DNA of 64,000 bases, taken from positions 3,472,001 through 3,536,000 of the forward strand of contig NZ_CP061379.1 in assembly GCF_015624505.1 (NCBI RefSeq), given 5' to 3'. This DNA is from Bradyrhizobium commune (GTDB lineage Bacteria > Pseudomonadota > Alphaproteobacteria > Rhizobiales > Xanthobacteraceae). Below are positions 29,306 to 38,495 of this stretch, one piece after another; the first letter of the stretch is position 1, and the number at the start of each line of letters is the position of its first letter. A program made the translations under genes and the position numbers. The notes under the pieces were generated by a model. It worked only from the letters and a program-made list of their open reading frames with translations, was not told the DNA's origin and did not search any database.

Positions 29306-30166
29306 ATGCAACAGCCAAGCGGACACGAGCAGAACGCCGATCAGATCGCCTATTGGAACGGACCGAGCGGGCAGCGCTGGGCCGATCGCCATGCCGTGCA
29401 GGAAAAGCTGCTCGGACCGATCGCGGACGTGCTGATCGACCGCGCCCGACCAAAGCCGGGCGAGCGCGTGCTGGATGTCGGCTGTGGCTCCGGTGCGACC
29501 ACGATCGCGTTTGCCAAGGCTGTGGCGCCGAATGGATTCGCGCTCGGGATCGACATCTCCGACCCGATGCTGTCACAGGCGCGTGGCTTCGCGCCAAAAG
29601 GCCTGCCGCTCGATTTCGTGCTGGCGGATGCGACGGTGCATCCGTTCGAGCCGGCGAGCTTCGATCTCCTGGCCTCGCGCTTCGGCGTGATGTTCTTCGC
29701 CGACCCGATCGCGTCCTTCACCAATTTGCGGCGCGCGCTGAAGCCGTCGGGACGGCTCGCCTTTGCCTGCTGGCGCGAGCCGAAGGAAAACCCGTGGATG
29801 ATGACGCCGCTGATGGCGGTCTACAAGCACGTGCCGAAAATGCCGCCGGTCGGGCCGGAGGAGCCGGGCCCGTTCGCCTTCGCGGCGGAGGAGCGCGTGA
29901 TGCGCATCCTGAACGGGGCAGGCTTCGTGGACGTGGCCATGGAGCCGCACAATCTCGCGATGGACATTGCAATCGGCGGCGGGCTCGATGCCGCCGTCGA
30001 AGGGGCACTCCAGATCGGCCCCGCCAGCCGTGCGCTGCAAGGTCATCCGCCGGAGACGTATACGGCGGCAAAAGCCTCGATGCGCGAGATGCTCGCGCCG
30101 TTCGTGAAGGGACAGTCGGTGGCGTTGCAGGGCGCGATCTGGATCGTGACGGCGAAGGCGGCTTAA
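29306..30166 (+). CDS. Class I SAM-dependent methyltransferase (UbiE-like)
   Basis: A 286-residue protein. Motif I is VLDVGCGSGATTIAFAKA, followed by ALGIDISDPMLSQARG (motif II/acidic loop), FVLADATVHPFEPASFDLLASRFGVMFF and LRRALKPSGRLAFACW, the Methyltransf_11/25 order. The C-terminal third may select the substrate, which cannot be told from sequence. The ATG at 29306 follows GGGAGACC. It converges on the CDF transporter gene, which ends 14 bases away. Confidence 0.88.
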   Translation: MQQPSGHEQNADQIAYWNGPSGQRWADRHAVQEKLLGPIADVLIDRARPKPGERVLDVGCGSGATTIAFAKAVAPNGFALGIDISDPMLSQARGFAPKGLPLDFVLADATVHPFEPASFDLLASRFGVMFFADPIASFTNLRRALKPSGRLAFACWREPKENPWMMTPLMAVYKHVPKMPPVGPEEPGPFAFAAEERVMRILNGAGFVDVAMEPHNLAMDIAIGGGLDAAVEGALQIGPASRALQGHPPETYTAAKASMREMLAPFVKGQSVALQGAIWIVTAKAA

Positions 30167-30179
30167 GGACCTAGGCCGC

Positions 30180-31142
30180 TCACACCACATCATCCGGCGC
30201 CAGCGCGCAGCCGTTATCCGGATGGGTCTCGACCTGAAGCGTGGTGTGGCCGATGCGGAAGGACGCTTTCAGCATCTGCGCGGTCTCCATCAGGAACGCG
30301 TCTCCAGCCGCGCCATCTGGCATCACGAGATGGCACGTCAGCGCCGTCTCGGTGGTCGAGATCGGCCAGACGTGGAGATCGTGGATCCCCGCGACGCCGG
30401 GCCGCTCGAGCAGGAAGATTTTGATCGCGGCGATGTCGGTGCCCTTGGGCGCGGCCGCCATCGACATGTCGATCGAGCTGCGCAACAGGCTGGTCGTGCT
30501 CCAGAGGATGGTGACGCAGATCACGAGGCTGGTGACCGGATCGAGCCAGAGCCAGCCGGTCCAGATGATCAGCGCGGCCGAGATGACGACGCCGAGCGAG
30601 ACCACGGCATCGGCTGCCATATGCAGATAGGCGCCCTCGATGTTGATGTCGTCCTTGCGGCCGCGCGCAAACAGCATGGCGGTAAAGCCGTTGATGAGGA
30701 TGCCGATGCCGGCGACCACCATCACGGTGACGCCCGCGACCGGCTCGGGCGATTGCAGGCGCAAGATCGCCTCCCAGCCGATCGCGCCGGTTGCGACCAG
30801 CAGGAACACGGCATTGGCCAGCGCCGCGAGGATAGTTGAGGCGCGAAAGCCATAGGTGAAGCGGCCGCTCGGTGCGCGCTTCGCCGCGATCGAGGCACAC
30901 CAGGCCACGACAAGGCCGAGCACGTCGCTGAGATTGTGGCCGGCGTCCGCGAGCAGTGCGGTGGAATTGCCGATATAGCCGTACACCGCTTCCGCCACGA
31001 CCAGTGCGGTGTTGAGCGTGATGCCGATCGCGAACGCCTTGCCGAAATTGGCGGGCGCGTGGACATGCGCGTGGCCATGATGATGGGCATGACCGGCATG
31101 ATCATGGTGATGATGGCCGGAGTGATGGTCGTGTGTGCCCAC
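30180..31142 (-). CDS. Cation diffusion facilitator (CDF) metal exporter
   Basis: A 320-residue protein that should export Zn2+ or a similar divalent ion in exchange for protons. The N-terminus is a His-rich metal-binding tail (HHSGHHHHDHAGHAHHHGHA). Six transmembrane helices are seen. Transport-site residues are in LLADAGHNLSDVLGL (TM2) and YLHMAADAVVSLGVV (TM5). The C-terminal cytoplasmic domain has the expected VAGIHDLHVWPISTTETALTCHL. The overall pattern is that of CzcD/ZitB. No metal-responsive regulator is adjacent. Confidence 0.93.
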   Translation of the reverse strand: MGTHDHHSGHHHHDHAGHAHHHGHAHVHAPANFGKAFAIGITLNTALVVAEAVYGYIGNSTALLADAGHNLSDVLGLVVAWCASIAAKRAPSGRFTYGFRASTILAALANAVFLLVATGAIGWEAILRLQSPEPVAGVTVMVVAGIGILINGFTAMLFARGRKDDINIEGAYLHMAADAVVSLGVVISAALIIWTGWLWLDPVTSLVICVTILWSTTSLLRSSIDMSMAAAPKGTDIAAIKIFLLERPGVAGIHDLHVWPISTTETALTCHLVMPDGAAGDAFLMETAQMLKASFRIGHTTLQVETHPDNGCALAPDDVV

Positions 31143-31304
31143 CGTTCAATCCATGCTTGGAAATACGAGCAGGAGTTTCAGAAGCGGCGTCGGCTGGTGC
31201 ACGACGCCGCCCTGTTTCTCGGTCCGGCGGCGGTAGCACTGGACCCGAAGCGTGTCGATCCGCAACATTGTTACGTGAATATTGTTACGTGCTCGCCGCA
31301 GCCC

Positions 31305-32555
31305 TTACGCCTTCTCCTCCCAGATCATCGCCAGATGCACGATCGTCTGCACCGCCTTCTCCATGTCCTGACGGCTGACCCATTCCAGCCGTGAGTGGAA
31401 TGCGTGCTCGCCCGCAAAGATGTTGGGGCAGGGCAGGCCCATGAAAGACAGGCGCGAGCCGTCGGTGCCGCCGCGGATCGCGGTGCGCATCGGGCGCAGG
31501 CCGGCGCGGCGGATCGCCTCGATGGCGTATTCGAGGATGTGCGGGTGACGGTCGATCACCTGCTTCATGTTGCGGTACTGCTCGCGCACCTCGAACTTGT
31601 AGGTCGAGCGCGGATAGTCCTTCATCACGTCCTTGACGATGCCCTCGAGCAGGACCTCTTTTTCCTTCAGCCCTTCCTCGGTGAAGTCGCGCACGATGAA
31701 GGCAAGCGTCGCCTGCTCCAGCGCGCCGGTGATGCCGACCGGATGCAGGAAGCCCTGCTTGCCGGACGTCGTCTCGGGCGAGCAGCCTTCCTTCGGCAGA
31801 CGCTCGACGATCGCGGCTGCGATCTTGATCGCGTGCTCCATCTTGCCCTTGGCATAGCCGGGATGGGCGCTGACGCCGTTGATCATGATGGTGGCGCCAT
31901 CAGCGGAGAACGTCTCGTCCTCGACACTGCCTGCGCTCTCGCCATCCATGGTGTAGCCGAAATCGGCGCCCAGCTTCTTGATGTCGACATTGTCGACGCC
32001 GCGGCCGATCTCCTCATCCGGCGTGAACAGGATCTTGATGGTGCCGTGTTTCACATCCGGGTTGTTGATGAAGAAATGCGCGGCATCCATGATCTCGGCG
32101 ACGCCGGCCTTGTTGTCGGCGCCCAACAGCGTGGTGCCGTCGGTGGTGACGATGTCGTTGCCGATCTGGTTCTTCAGCGCGGGGTGCTCGGCGAAGCGGA
32201 TCACCTGGCTGGTGTCGCCCGGTAGCGTAATGTCGCCGCCGCGATAGTTCTTCACCATTTGCGGCTTGACGTCCTTGCCGGTGACGTCGGGCGAGGTGTC
32301 CATGTGCGAGCAGAAGCAGATCACCGGCACTTTCTTGTCGGTGTTGCCCGGGATCGTCGCATAGACATAGCCGTAATCGTCGAGATGGGCGTCCGCGATG
32401 CCCATGGCCTTGAGCTCGGTGACGAGAACCCGGCCGAGATCCTTCTGCTTCTCGGTCGAGGGCGAGCGAGGGGATTCCGGATCGGACTGGGTGTCGATGG
32501 TGACGTAGCGCAGGAAGCGCTCGGTCACGGTATGCGTGAAGGTGAGGGAGGACAT
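31305..32555 (-). CDS. pepT: Peptidase T (aminotripeptidase)
   Basis: A 416-residue M20-family dizinc aminopeptidase that removes the N-terminal residue of tripeptides in the cytoplasm. Metal-site motifs are ICFCSHMDTSPD (first His/Asp), LLGADNKAGVAEIMDA (bridging Asp), TPDEEIGRGVD (catalytic Glu pair), GYTMDGESAGSVEDE and, near the end, EHAFHSRLEWVS (His). TIDTQSDPESPRSPSTEKQ near the N-terminus is typical of PepT. It stands alone, with a 161-base gap to the CDF gene in which I see no gene. Confidence 0.95.
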   Translation of the reverse strand: MSSLTFTHTVTERFLRYVTIDTQSDPESPRSPSTEKQKDLGRVLVTELKAMGIADAHLDDYGYVYATIPGNTDKKVPVICFCSHMDTSPDVTGKDVKPQMVKNYRGGDITLPGDTSQVIRFAEHPALKNQIGNDIVTTDGTTLLGADNKAGVAEIMDAAHFFINNPDVKHGTIKILFTPDEEIGRGVDNVDIKKLGADFGYTMDGESAGSVEDETFSADGATIMINGVSAHPGYAKGKMEHAIKIAAAIVERLPKEGCSPETTSGKQGFLHPVGITGALEQATLAFIVRDFTEEGLKEKEVLLEGIVKDVMKDYPRSTYKFEVREQYRNMKQVIDRHPHILEYAIEAIRRAGLRPMRTAIRGGTDGSRLSFMGLPCPNIFAGEHAFHSRLEWVSRQDMEKAVQTIVHLAMIWEEKA

Positions 32556-32673
32556 TTCTGGTCAAACCGCCGGGGCTTCTGGGAGCAGGTCTTGGGAAGC
32601 AGCCGGTATACCAGAAAAGCGGGCCGTGTTGCGGCCGGAACGGGCCGGATCAGGCCTAACGAAGGCTCGCGCC

Positions 32674-32973
32674 TCAGATCGCCTCTTTCAGCTCCTTGAC
32701 CGGGCGGAACGCCACCTTCTTGCTGGCCTTGATGTGGATCGCTTCGCCAGTGGCGGGATTGCGGCCGGTGCGGGCGGCGCGCTTGCGGACCTGGAGGATG
32801 CCGAGCCCGACGATGCGGACGCGGTCGCCTTTCTTGAGGTGCTTGGCGATCAGGTCGACCAGGTCGGTCAGGACGGCCTCGGCGTGCTTCTTCGACAGGT
32901 CCTGGCTCTCTGCGATGTCGGCGGCGAGGTGCCTGAGGGTGATGGTGGCGGGAGCGGCTGCCTTTTTCGCCAT
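32674..32973 (-). CDS. HU-family DNA-binding protein
   Basis: A 99-residue protein from the ATG at 32973. It has an Ala/Lys-rich start (MAKKAAAPATITLRHLAADI), the HU/IHF core VLTDLVDLIAKHLKKGDRVRIVGLGILQVRKR, the DNA-clamp arm ARTGRNPATGEAI and the C-terminal ASKKVAFRPVKELKEA. It bends DNA and helps compact the nucleoid. In many proteobacteria an hupB gene follows lon directly; here the HU gene is about 4 kb from lon and on the other strand. The arm has the HU rather than the specific IHF sequence. Confidence 0.92.
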   Translation of the reverse strand: MAKKAAAPATITLRHLAADIAESQDLSKKHAEAVLTDLVDLIAKHLKKGDRVRIVGLGILQVRKRAARTGRNPATGEAIHIKASKKVAFRPVKELKEAI

Positions 32974-33166
32974 GTCTGGCCTCCTCGATGACGGGGAAGC
33001 CCCGGAAAAGCCGGGAAGGCGTGGGGTCCCTCTAAGTCCTCGCAGGCGTAGACGATTCGGGCGCGGGCTGACTATGCCGCGAGTTCCCGCCGGACGCGGG
33101 CAGTAGCCCACGCAATCGCGAAAGGCGTCGAGAAGTTGGGCTAAGGCTATGAAGGGACTGCCAAAA

Positions 33167-33243
<77 letters not shown>

Positions 33244-33355
33244 GTGGCTCGCTGAACGCGCGCGGAACGAGGGGGGACTTAAAGGCGGGGCTTGGTGAAG
33301 TCAAGGACGTTGCGCTTCGCGAGGGCGCATCAGCTAAGCATTGCTCTGGAAAACG

Positions 33356-33378
33356 AAAAAGGCCGCCTGTCGGCGGCC
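33356..33378 (-). terminator. Intrinsic terminator (minus strand) after the small membrane protein gene
   Basis: On the minus strand GGCCGCC, a GACA loop and GGCGGCC are followed by TTTTT. It lies 25 bases beyond the stop of the 67-residue protein gene. Confidence 0.85.
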
Positions 33379-33402
33379 CTGGTCAGCCCGGAACGGGGCG
33401 CG

Positions 33403-33606
33403 TCAGCGAATCTCGGATGTTCCTGAGCTCGTGATCACCACCGGCTTGCCGGCCTTGAGCACATGGGTGGACTGGGCGGTCTGGCTGTAATCGGCGTTGG
33501 TGCGGGCTGCAATCCCGAAGGCGGCGACTGCGATGCCGGCCACCAGCGCCACCACCACGATCTTCAGGTGTGTACCCCGATCAGCAGAGTGAATTGAGTG
33601 GTTCAT
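33403..33606 (-). CDS. Small single-helix membrane or secreted protein, unknown
   Basis: A 67-residue protein: a short polar N-terminus (MNHSIHSADRGTHLK), one hydrophobic helix (IVVVALVAGIAVAAFGIAA), and a Ser/Thr-rich tail (STHVLKAGKPVVITSSGTSE). It could be membrane anchored or released after cleavage near IAARTNA. No known family is recognised. A proper intrinsic terminator downstream and a GGGAGG site before the ATG support a real gene. Confidence 0.65.
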   Translation of the reverse strand: MNHSIHSADRGTHLKIVVVALVAGIAVAAFGIAARTNADYSQTAQSTHVLKAGKPVVITSSGTSEIR

Positions 33607-33748
33607 CTGAGCCTCCCGACGGGCTTTGTCCCCGTCTGTTGGCCCTTGTCTTAAGGAACATCTGTTTCCGGATCGTTTCGCCGGTTCCGCAAAATGGTTT
33701 CATTAATGCGCCCGGTTGGTTTCGCCGGGCTGGCGGCCGGAACCGGCG

Positions 33749-35044
33749 TCAGGCCGCGGCCCGACCGATGTCGGCCCGGATCGAGCGGGCGGCCCACACG
33801 AACAGCAGCGCCCCGAGCGTCGTCGTGGCCGCGGCCGAGAGCAGGGAATAGCGCACGGCGTCCGCGCCATACCCGCCCTTCAGCGCGTCGTTGGCCATGC
33901 CGACGGCGAGCGGGCCGACGCCTTGGCCGAAACAGGTTGCGGTGAGCGCGATCAGGGCGGAGGCGAGCGCCCGCATGCTGGGCTTGGCCACCGTCTGCGC
34001 GATCGCAAAGATCGGGCCGAGATGGAAGCCGACCAGGAACGAGGTCAGCGCCAGCATCGCGACCATCATCGCGAAATCCTGCGTCAGCATGCAGAGCGCG
34101 AACACCGGGCCGGCGAGGCCCGAGGTGATCGCCGGCGCCCAAAGCTTCCAGCGATCGTCGCGACGGCTGATTTGCGCCACCACGAAGCCGCCGAGCAGGG
34201 TGCCGGCCATGCCGGCGAGGCCCTTGAAGGTGCCGGCATAAGTGCCGATCTCGGCGCTCGACAGATGATGCACGCGCGCCAGGAACGGAGGGATCCAGGC
34301 CGCGGTGGCGTAATTGGTGTAGGTGGTCAGGCAGAAGCCGATCAGCACAATGACGAAGCTTTGCTGCGAGGCGAGGAAGCGCAGCGTCGGCCCGAGTGGT
34401 TCTGGCACGAAGGTTTCCTGCATCGCGCCGCGCTTCGGCTCCGAGATCGTCAGCCACAGGATGACGGCAAGCAGGATGCCGGGCACGCCCGCGACATAGA
34501 ACGCCATCCGCCAGCCATAGTGCTGATTGACGTAGCCACCGACGAAATAGCCGAGGAAGACGCCGAGATAGGTGCCGATGGCATAGATGCCGAGCGCGCG
34601 GGGGCGCTCGTTCTTGGCAAAGAGATCGGCGACGATGGATTGCGAGGCCGGCGAGCCCGCGGACTCGCCGATGCCGACGCCGATGCGAGCCAGCGCCAGT
34701 GACGTCACGCTCGAAGCCATGCCGCACAGCGCTGTCATCGCGCTCCAGAACGCAAAGGCCAGCGCCACGATGTTGCGGCGGTTGAGCCGATCGGCGACGC
34801 GCGCGATGGGAATGCCGAGCAGGGAGTAGAACAGCGCGAAGCCGAAGCCCGCGAGCAGGCCCATCATGGTGTCGCTGAGCGAAAACTCCTTCTTGATCGG
34901 CTCGATCAGGACGTTGAAGATCGTGCGGTCGAGGAAGTTCAGCGCGTAGATGATGGTGAGCAGGCCCAGCACGTAATAGCGCCGCGCCGTGGGCTGCGCC
35001 GCGGCGGCCGTTTGCACCGACATTTGTGACGTTACATCGACCAT
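33749..35044 (-). CDS. Major facilitator superfamily transporter (spinster/AAHS-like)
   Basis: About 431 residues from the ATG at 35044, with 12 hydrophobic segments. MFS signatures are YALNFLDRTIFNVLIEPIKK in TM1, GIPIARVADRLNRRNIVA (loop 2-3 motif A) and ARIGVGIGESAGSPASQSI in TM4-5. It lies 61 bases downstream of the Rieske oxygenase gene on the same strand, so it probably imports the substrate of that enzyme, likely an aromatic or other hydrophobic acid; this is inferred from position. Confidence 0.88.
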   Translation of the reverse strand: MVDVTSQMSVQTAAAAQPTARRYYVLGLLTIIYALNFLDRTIFNVLIEPIKKEFSLSDTMMGLLAGFGFALFYSLLGIPIARVADRLNRRNIVALAFAFWSAMTALCGMASSVTSLALARIGVGIGESAGSPASQSIVADLFAKNERPRALGIYAIGTYLGVFLGYFVGGYVNQHYGWRMAFYVAGVPGILLAVILWLTISEPKRGAMQETFVPEPLGPTLRFLASQQSFVIVLIGFCLTTYTNYATAAWIPPFLARVHHLSSAEIGTYAGTFKGLAGMAGTLLGGFVVAQISRRDDRWKLWAPAITSGLAGPVFALCMLTQDFAMMVAMLALTSFLVGFHLGPIFAIAQTVAKPSMRALASALIALTATCFGQGVGPLAVGMANDALKGGYGADAVRYSLLSAAATTTLGALLFVWAARSIRADIGRAAA

Positions 35045-35105
35045 CGCTTCCCCCAATTTGTCTTTGTTATCGTTGTGGGTCCAGCTCTCGTTGGGGCCGG
35101 CCAAC

Positions 35106-36296
35106 TCAGCCTTCGCGGATGTAATTCCCCGCTTCGAATTCGACCGGCGCGGCACTTGTGTCGAATGAGACGCCGATCGGGTCCTGGCCTGCTTCCATCG
35201 CCTCGAGCTGCTCGCCCAGCATACGCCGGATCATCAGGATGCCGCGGTCGCTCTGGCCGAAGTGCTCCTCGGAATGGATCGTGACCTCGCCCTGGCCGAC
35301 CTGGGCTTCGTAGTCGCCGGGGAATTGCTGGTGCTCTTCTTCCGTCATGTCCCACCAGAATTTGCCGTTGAACTTCGAGCGCATGCGGCCGATGTCGCCG
35401 GAAGTTTTCACGCGCCCAGCGACGTAGATGCGGAACGAGGTGTCGTCGATCGGCAGCGTCCAGCCGATCGACTCGACGCGGGCGAACTGCGCGACGCGCG
35501 GATTCGGCACCACGCGCAGAGTGGGCAGCGCCGCTTCGGTGACGCGGTAAAACACCTTGCCGTCGTCCTGCTTGCGGATCGAGCGCACGGCAATGCCGCG
35601 CGGCGTCTTGTCGAACTTCACCTCCGGCATCGAGGCCATCATGTTGGTGAATTGCGGGCCCGAGAACGAGCCGTGCAGCACCGGCACGTGGTAGGGATCG
35701 ACCACATTCTCGAAATGCTGGAGCCAGTTGCAGGGGATGATGGCCGGGCCGCCGCCGCCGATCGAGGAATCGTCGGCCTCGACGAACTCGCCGTCATCCA
35801 TGTTTTCCAGGCACTCATAGCGCGGCAGCACCGGGCGTTTCTCGGCCGGGCCCATATAGGCGAAGATCAGCCCGTAGCGCTCCTCGATCGGATACCAGGG
35901 CTGACGCACCTTGTCCTTGAACTGGCCGCCATCGGGCTCGCAGGGCTGCTCCAGGCAATGGCCTTGGGTGTCGAACTTCCAGCCGTGATAGCAGCAGCGA
36001 ATGCCGTCTTCCTCGACCTTGCCATAGTAGAGCGTGGTGCCGCGATGGCAGCAGCGGGCGTGCAGCAGGCCGACGCGGCCGTTCCTGTCACGGAACAGGA
36101 TCAGGTCTTCGCCGAGCGCGCGCACCTGCTTCGGCGTGTCGGTGGCGTCACTGACAAGCCCGACCGGATGCCAGTAGCGGCGGAGCAGTTCGCCCATCGG
36201 CGTGCCGCGCACGACCGAGGTGAGCTCGGTGCGCGTCTGCGCCGGCTTCATCGCATAGGCGGTGCCGAGATCGCGATCCCGCTGGGTGATGGTCAT
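35106..36296 (-). CDS. Rieske non-heme iron oxygenase, alpha subunit (phthalate 4,5-dioxygenase type)
   Basis: A 396-residue ring-hydroxylating or demethylating oxygenase component. The Rieske [2Fe-2S] ligands are in LHARCCHRGTTLYYG and IRCCYHGWKFDTQG (CxH...CxxH). The mononuclear iron site is ENVVDPYHVPVLHGSF (Asp and two His). It needs a reductase or ferredoxin to supply electrons, and none is encoded nearby. The gene is divergent from a MarR regulator and followed by an MFS transporter, which together look like a small inducible catabolic module. The substrate is unknown. Confidence 0.9.
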   Translation of the reverse strand: MTITQRDRDLGTAYAMKPAQTRTELTSVVRGTPMGELLRRYWHPVGLVSDATDTPKQVRALGEDLILFRDRNGRVGLLHARCCHRGTTLYYGKVEEDGIRCCYHGWKFDTQGHCLEQPCEPDGGQFKDKVRQPWYPIEERYGLIFAYMGPAEKRPVLPRYECLENMDDGEFVEADDSSIGGGGPAIIPCNWLQHFENVVDPYHVPVLHGSFSGPQFTNMMASMPEVKFDKTPRGIAVRSIRKQDDGKVFYRVTEAALPTLRVVPNPRVAQFARVESIGWTLPIDDTSFRIYVAGRVKTSGDIGRMRSKFNGKFWWDMTEEEHQQFPGDYEAQVGQGEVTIHSEEHFGQSDRGILMIRRMLGEQLEAMEAGQDPIGVSFDTSAAPVEFEAGNYIREG

Positions 36297-36366
36297 CAGC
36301 TTCCTCCCGCCGCGGCCTTTGCTGGCCCGGTCGTCTTTCGCGTCTTCTCAGTCAAAAATAATTCGA

Positions 36367-36377
36367 TGACAATGTCA
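36367..36377. promoter_or_regulatory. Candidate MarR operator
   Basis: TGACAATGTCA is a perfect palindrome around a central A, in an AT-rich patch of the 179-base gap between the divergent Rieske oxygenase and MarR genes. Its position and size suit a MarR dimer that would control both genes. Confidence 0.5.
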
Positions 36378-36475
36378 ACGATATTCCGGATGCCTTTTAG
36401 TCGCATTTCGATGGATTGGGGAGCCCGGCACCCCGCGGGCTTGGCAGGCCACGGCTTTCTTGGCACAGGTGTGCG

Positions 36476-36988
36476 ATGAACCAGACACCGAGCAGGGACG
36501 GGTGGACGGCACCCGAGGTGCAGGCCAGCGAGCCGGCACCGATCACCGTGATGCTGTCGTCGCGGCTGATGGTGCTTGCCAATCTGCTCAAGCGCGGCGC
36601 GATCCTGCGCTACAAGCGCCTCGCCGGATTGTCGTCGGTGGAATTCGGCCTGGTCGCCTCGCTCGGCCGACGTCCGCCGATGAGCGTGGCGCGGCTTGCC
36701 GAAGCCGTCGGCCAGGACAAGGGCCAGATCAGCCGCGCGCTCGCCGAGCTTGTGTCGCGAAAGCTGATCGCAAAATCCGCCAATCCAAAAGACAGCCGCG
36801 AGGTGTTGGTGTCGCTGACATCAGCAGGCCTCGCCGCGCATGATGCGATCGTCGCCGGCGCACAGGAGCGCAATCGGCTATTGCTCGAGCATTTGAGCAA
36901 GCAAGAATTCGAGACATTGCTTGCGCAGATCGATCGCCTCACGGCGACCGCGGAAAAGATGCTCGAAGCCGAGAAAGCTCCGCGCTGA
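36476..36988 (+). CDS. MarR family transcriptional regulator
   Basis: A 170-residue winged-helix protein. The DNA-binding part is SVEFGLVASLGRRPPMSVARLAEAVGQDKGQISRALAELVSRKLI followed by the wing PKDSREVLVSLTSAG. A C-terminal helix with charged residues (FETLLAQIDRLTATAEKMLEAEK) fits the dimerisation region. It probably represses the divergent Rieske/MFS pair and responds to its substrate. The ATG at 36476 is chosen over upstream in-frame starts that would extend into the operator region. Confidence 0.9.
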   Translation: MNQTPSRDGWTAPEVQASEPAPITVMLSSRLMVLANLLKRGAILRYKRLAGLSSVEFGLVASLGRRPPMSVARLAEAVGQDKGQISRALAELVSRKLIAKSANPKDSREVLVSLTSAGLAAHDAIVAGAQERNRLLLEHLSKQEFETLLAQIDRLTATAEKMLEAEKAPR

Positions 36989-37537
36989 TCTCTCTCGGAA
37001 TGCAGGATCGCTTCCTGAAGTTTTTCTGGGGCGCCCGCTCGCCCCGACACATTCGCCGGACGAACCCCGGTCCCGTCGTGATGCATGGCTCGTCCGCATC
37101 ACCGCGGCTGTGGATACGTGTCTTTGCGGCACCCATTCTGCTCGCGGCCGCGACACGATCGGCCAATATGTCGCCTGGGTGACGGTGGGGGCGCCGGTGC
37201 TGGTGGTAGCCTGGGTTTGGGCGCGCCGCCGCAGCAAGAAAAACGTGCGATTTTCGCGGATGGTGCGCGGCAACCAGCCGTCTCGATCGTTATCCTGGTC
37301 CCTGCGCCGCAATCTCAGAACTACTGCCCTGCGAAACCGTTGCCGGCCTTGCTGGGTCTTTCGATCTGCTCCATACCAACCGCGGGGCGATTCCGGGATT
37401 TCCACCGTTCTGGGAGCGGCAAAGGGCCAAAAAAGAGCGTGTCTTGCGCCCATTGGTGCACTGCGCTAAGGCTCAGAATAATTCCAAATCGGACGAATCC
37501 GTGGCTGTCCCGAGGCTACGGGAAAAAGGGCTCGCCA
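36989..37537 (+). other. Gap between the MarR gene and nuoA, no confident gene
   Basis: 549 bases. Open frames exist on both strands, but their composition is arginine- and serine-rich as in shadow frames. One plus-strand frame contains a hydrophobic stretch ([26 protein letters not shown], around 37160-37240) that looks like part of a membrane helix and could be a decayed gene fragment. The stretch before nuoA must hold the promoter of the nuo operon; TTGCGC (37444-37449) with TAAGGC 17 bases later is only a weak match. Confidence 0.4.
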
Positions 37538-37903
37538 ATGAGCGGCATTCTTCAGAACTACCTTCCACTCGTCGTCTTCATCGGGGTCGCGGGCCTCATC
37601 GGCCTCGTGCTGCTGATCGCCCCCTTCATCGTGGCGTTCCAGCAGCCCGATCCGGAAAAGCTCTCGGCGTATGAGTGCGGCTTCAACGCCTTCGACGACG
37701 CCCGCATGAAGTTCGACGTTCGCTTCTATCTGGTCGCCATCCTCTTCATCATCTTCGATCTCGAGGTGGCGTTCCTGTTTCCCTGGGCGGTGGCGTTCGG
37801 CAAGCTTGGCGCGACCGGCTTCTGGTCCATGGTGGTGTTCCTCGCCGTGCTGACGGTGGGCTTCGCCTATGAATGGAAGAAAGGCGCACTCGAATGGGAT
37901 TGA
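37538..37903 (+). CDS. nuoA: NADH-quinone oxidoreductase subunit A
   Basis: A 121-residue membrane subunit with three helices ([43 protein letters not shown] and the C-terminal [15 protein letters not shown]). The conserved loop [24 protein letters not shown] contains the Cys that switches between active and deactive complex I. It is the first gene of the nuo operon; AAAAAGGG precedes the ATG at 37538. Its end overlaps nuoB by 10 bases. Confidence 0.97.
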   Translation: MSGILQNYLPLVVFIGVAGLIGLVLLIAPFIVAFQQPDPEKLSAYECGFNAFDDARMKFDVRFYLVAILFIIFDLEVAFLFPWAVAFGKLGATGFWSMVVFLAVLTVGFAYEWKKGALEWD

Positions 37904-38484
37904 ACCCAGCTACGCAGTCCGCAGGTCCGGTTATCGCGCCGGCCCCCAAGGGCATTCTGGATCCGTCGACCGGCAAGCCGGTTGGGGCCAATGATCCGTT
38001 CTTCCTCGAGGTCAATTCGGAGCTGTCCGACAAGGGCTTCTTCACGGCCGCGACCGACGACCTCATCACCTGGGCGCGCACCGGCTCGCTGATGTGGATG
38101 ACCTTCGGTCTCGCCTGCTGCGCGGTCGAGATGATGCAGGTGTCGATGCCGCGCTACGATGTCGAGCGCTTCGGCTTCGCCCCGCGTGCCTCGCCGCGCC
38201 AGTCCGACGTGATGATCGTCGCAGGGACCTTGACCAACAAGATGGCGCCGGCGCTGCGCAAGGTCTACGACCAGATGCCCGAGCCGCGCTACGTCATCTC
38301 GATGGGCTCCTGCGCCAATGGCGGCGGCTATTATCACTATTCCTACTCGGTCGTGCGCGGCTGCGACCGCATCGTGCCGATCGACATCTACGTGCCGGGC
38401 TGTCCGCCCACGGCAGAAGCGCTGCTCTACGGCGTGCTGCTGCTTCAGAAGAAGATCCGGCGCACCGGCACCATCGAACGCTAA
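37894..38484 (+). CDS. nuoB: NADH-quinone oxidoreductase subunit B
   Basis: A 196-residue peripheral-arm subunit that carries the terminal 4Fe-4S cluster N2 and passes electrons to quinone. Cluster ligands are in [11 protein letters not shown] (the adjacent Cys pair), [13 protein letters not shown] and [14 protein letters not shown]. The start at 37894 overlaps the end of nuoA by 10 bases, indicating coupled translation. A roughly 50-residue N-terminal extension ([15 protein letters not shown]) is usual in this group. Confidence 0.97.
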   Translation: MGLNPATQSAGPVIAPAPKGILDPSTGKPVGANDPFFLEVNSELSDKGFFTAATDDLITWARTGSLMWMTFGLACCAVEMMQVSMPRYDVERFGFAPRASPRQSDVMIVAGTLTNKMAPALRKVYDQMPEPRYVISMGSCANGGGYYHYSYSVVRGCDRIVPIDIYVPGCPPTAEALLYGVLLLQKKIRRTGTIER

Positions 38485-38495
38485 GGTTTTGTGTC

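Noticed and set aside
37444..37472. Sigma-70 promoter TTGCGC-N17-TAAGGC before nuoA
   Set aside because: The -10 match is poor, and several equally weak pairs exist in the gap.
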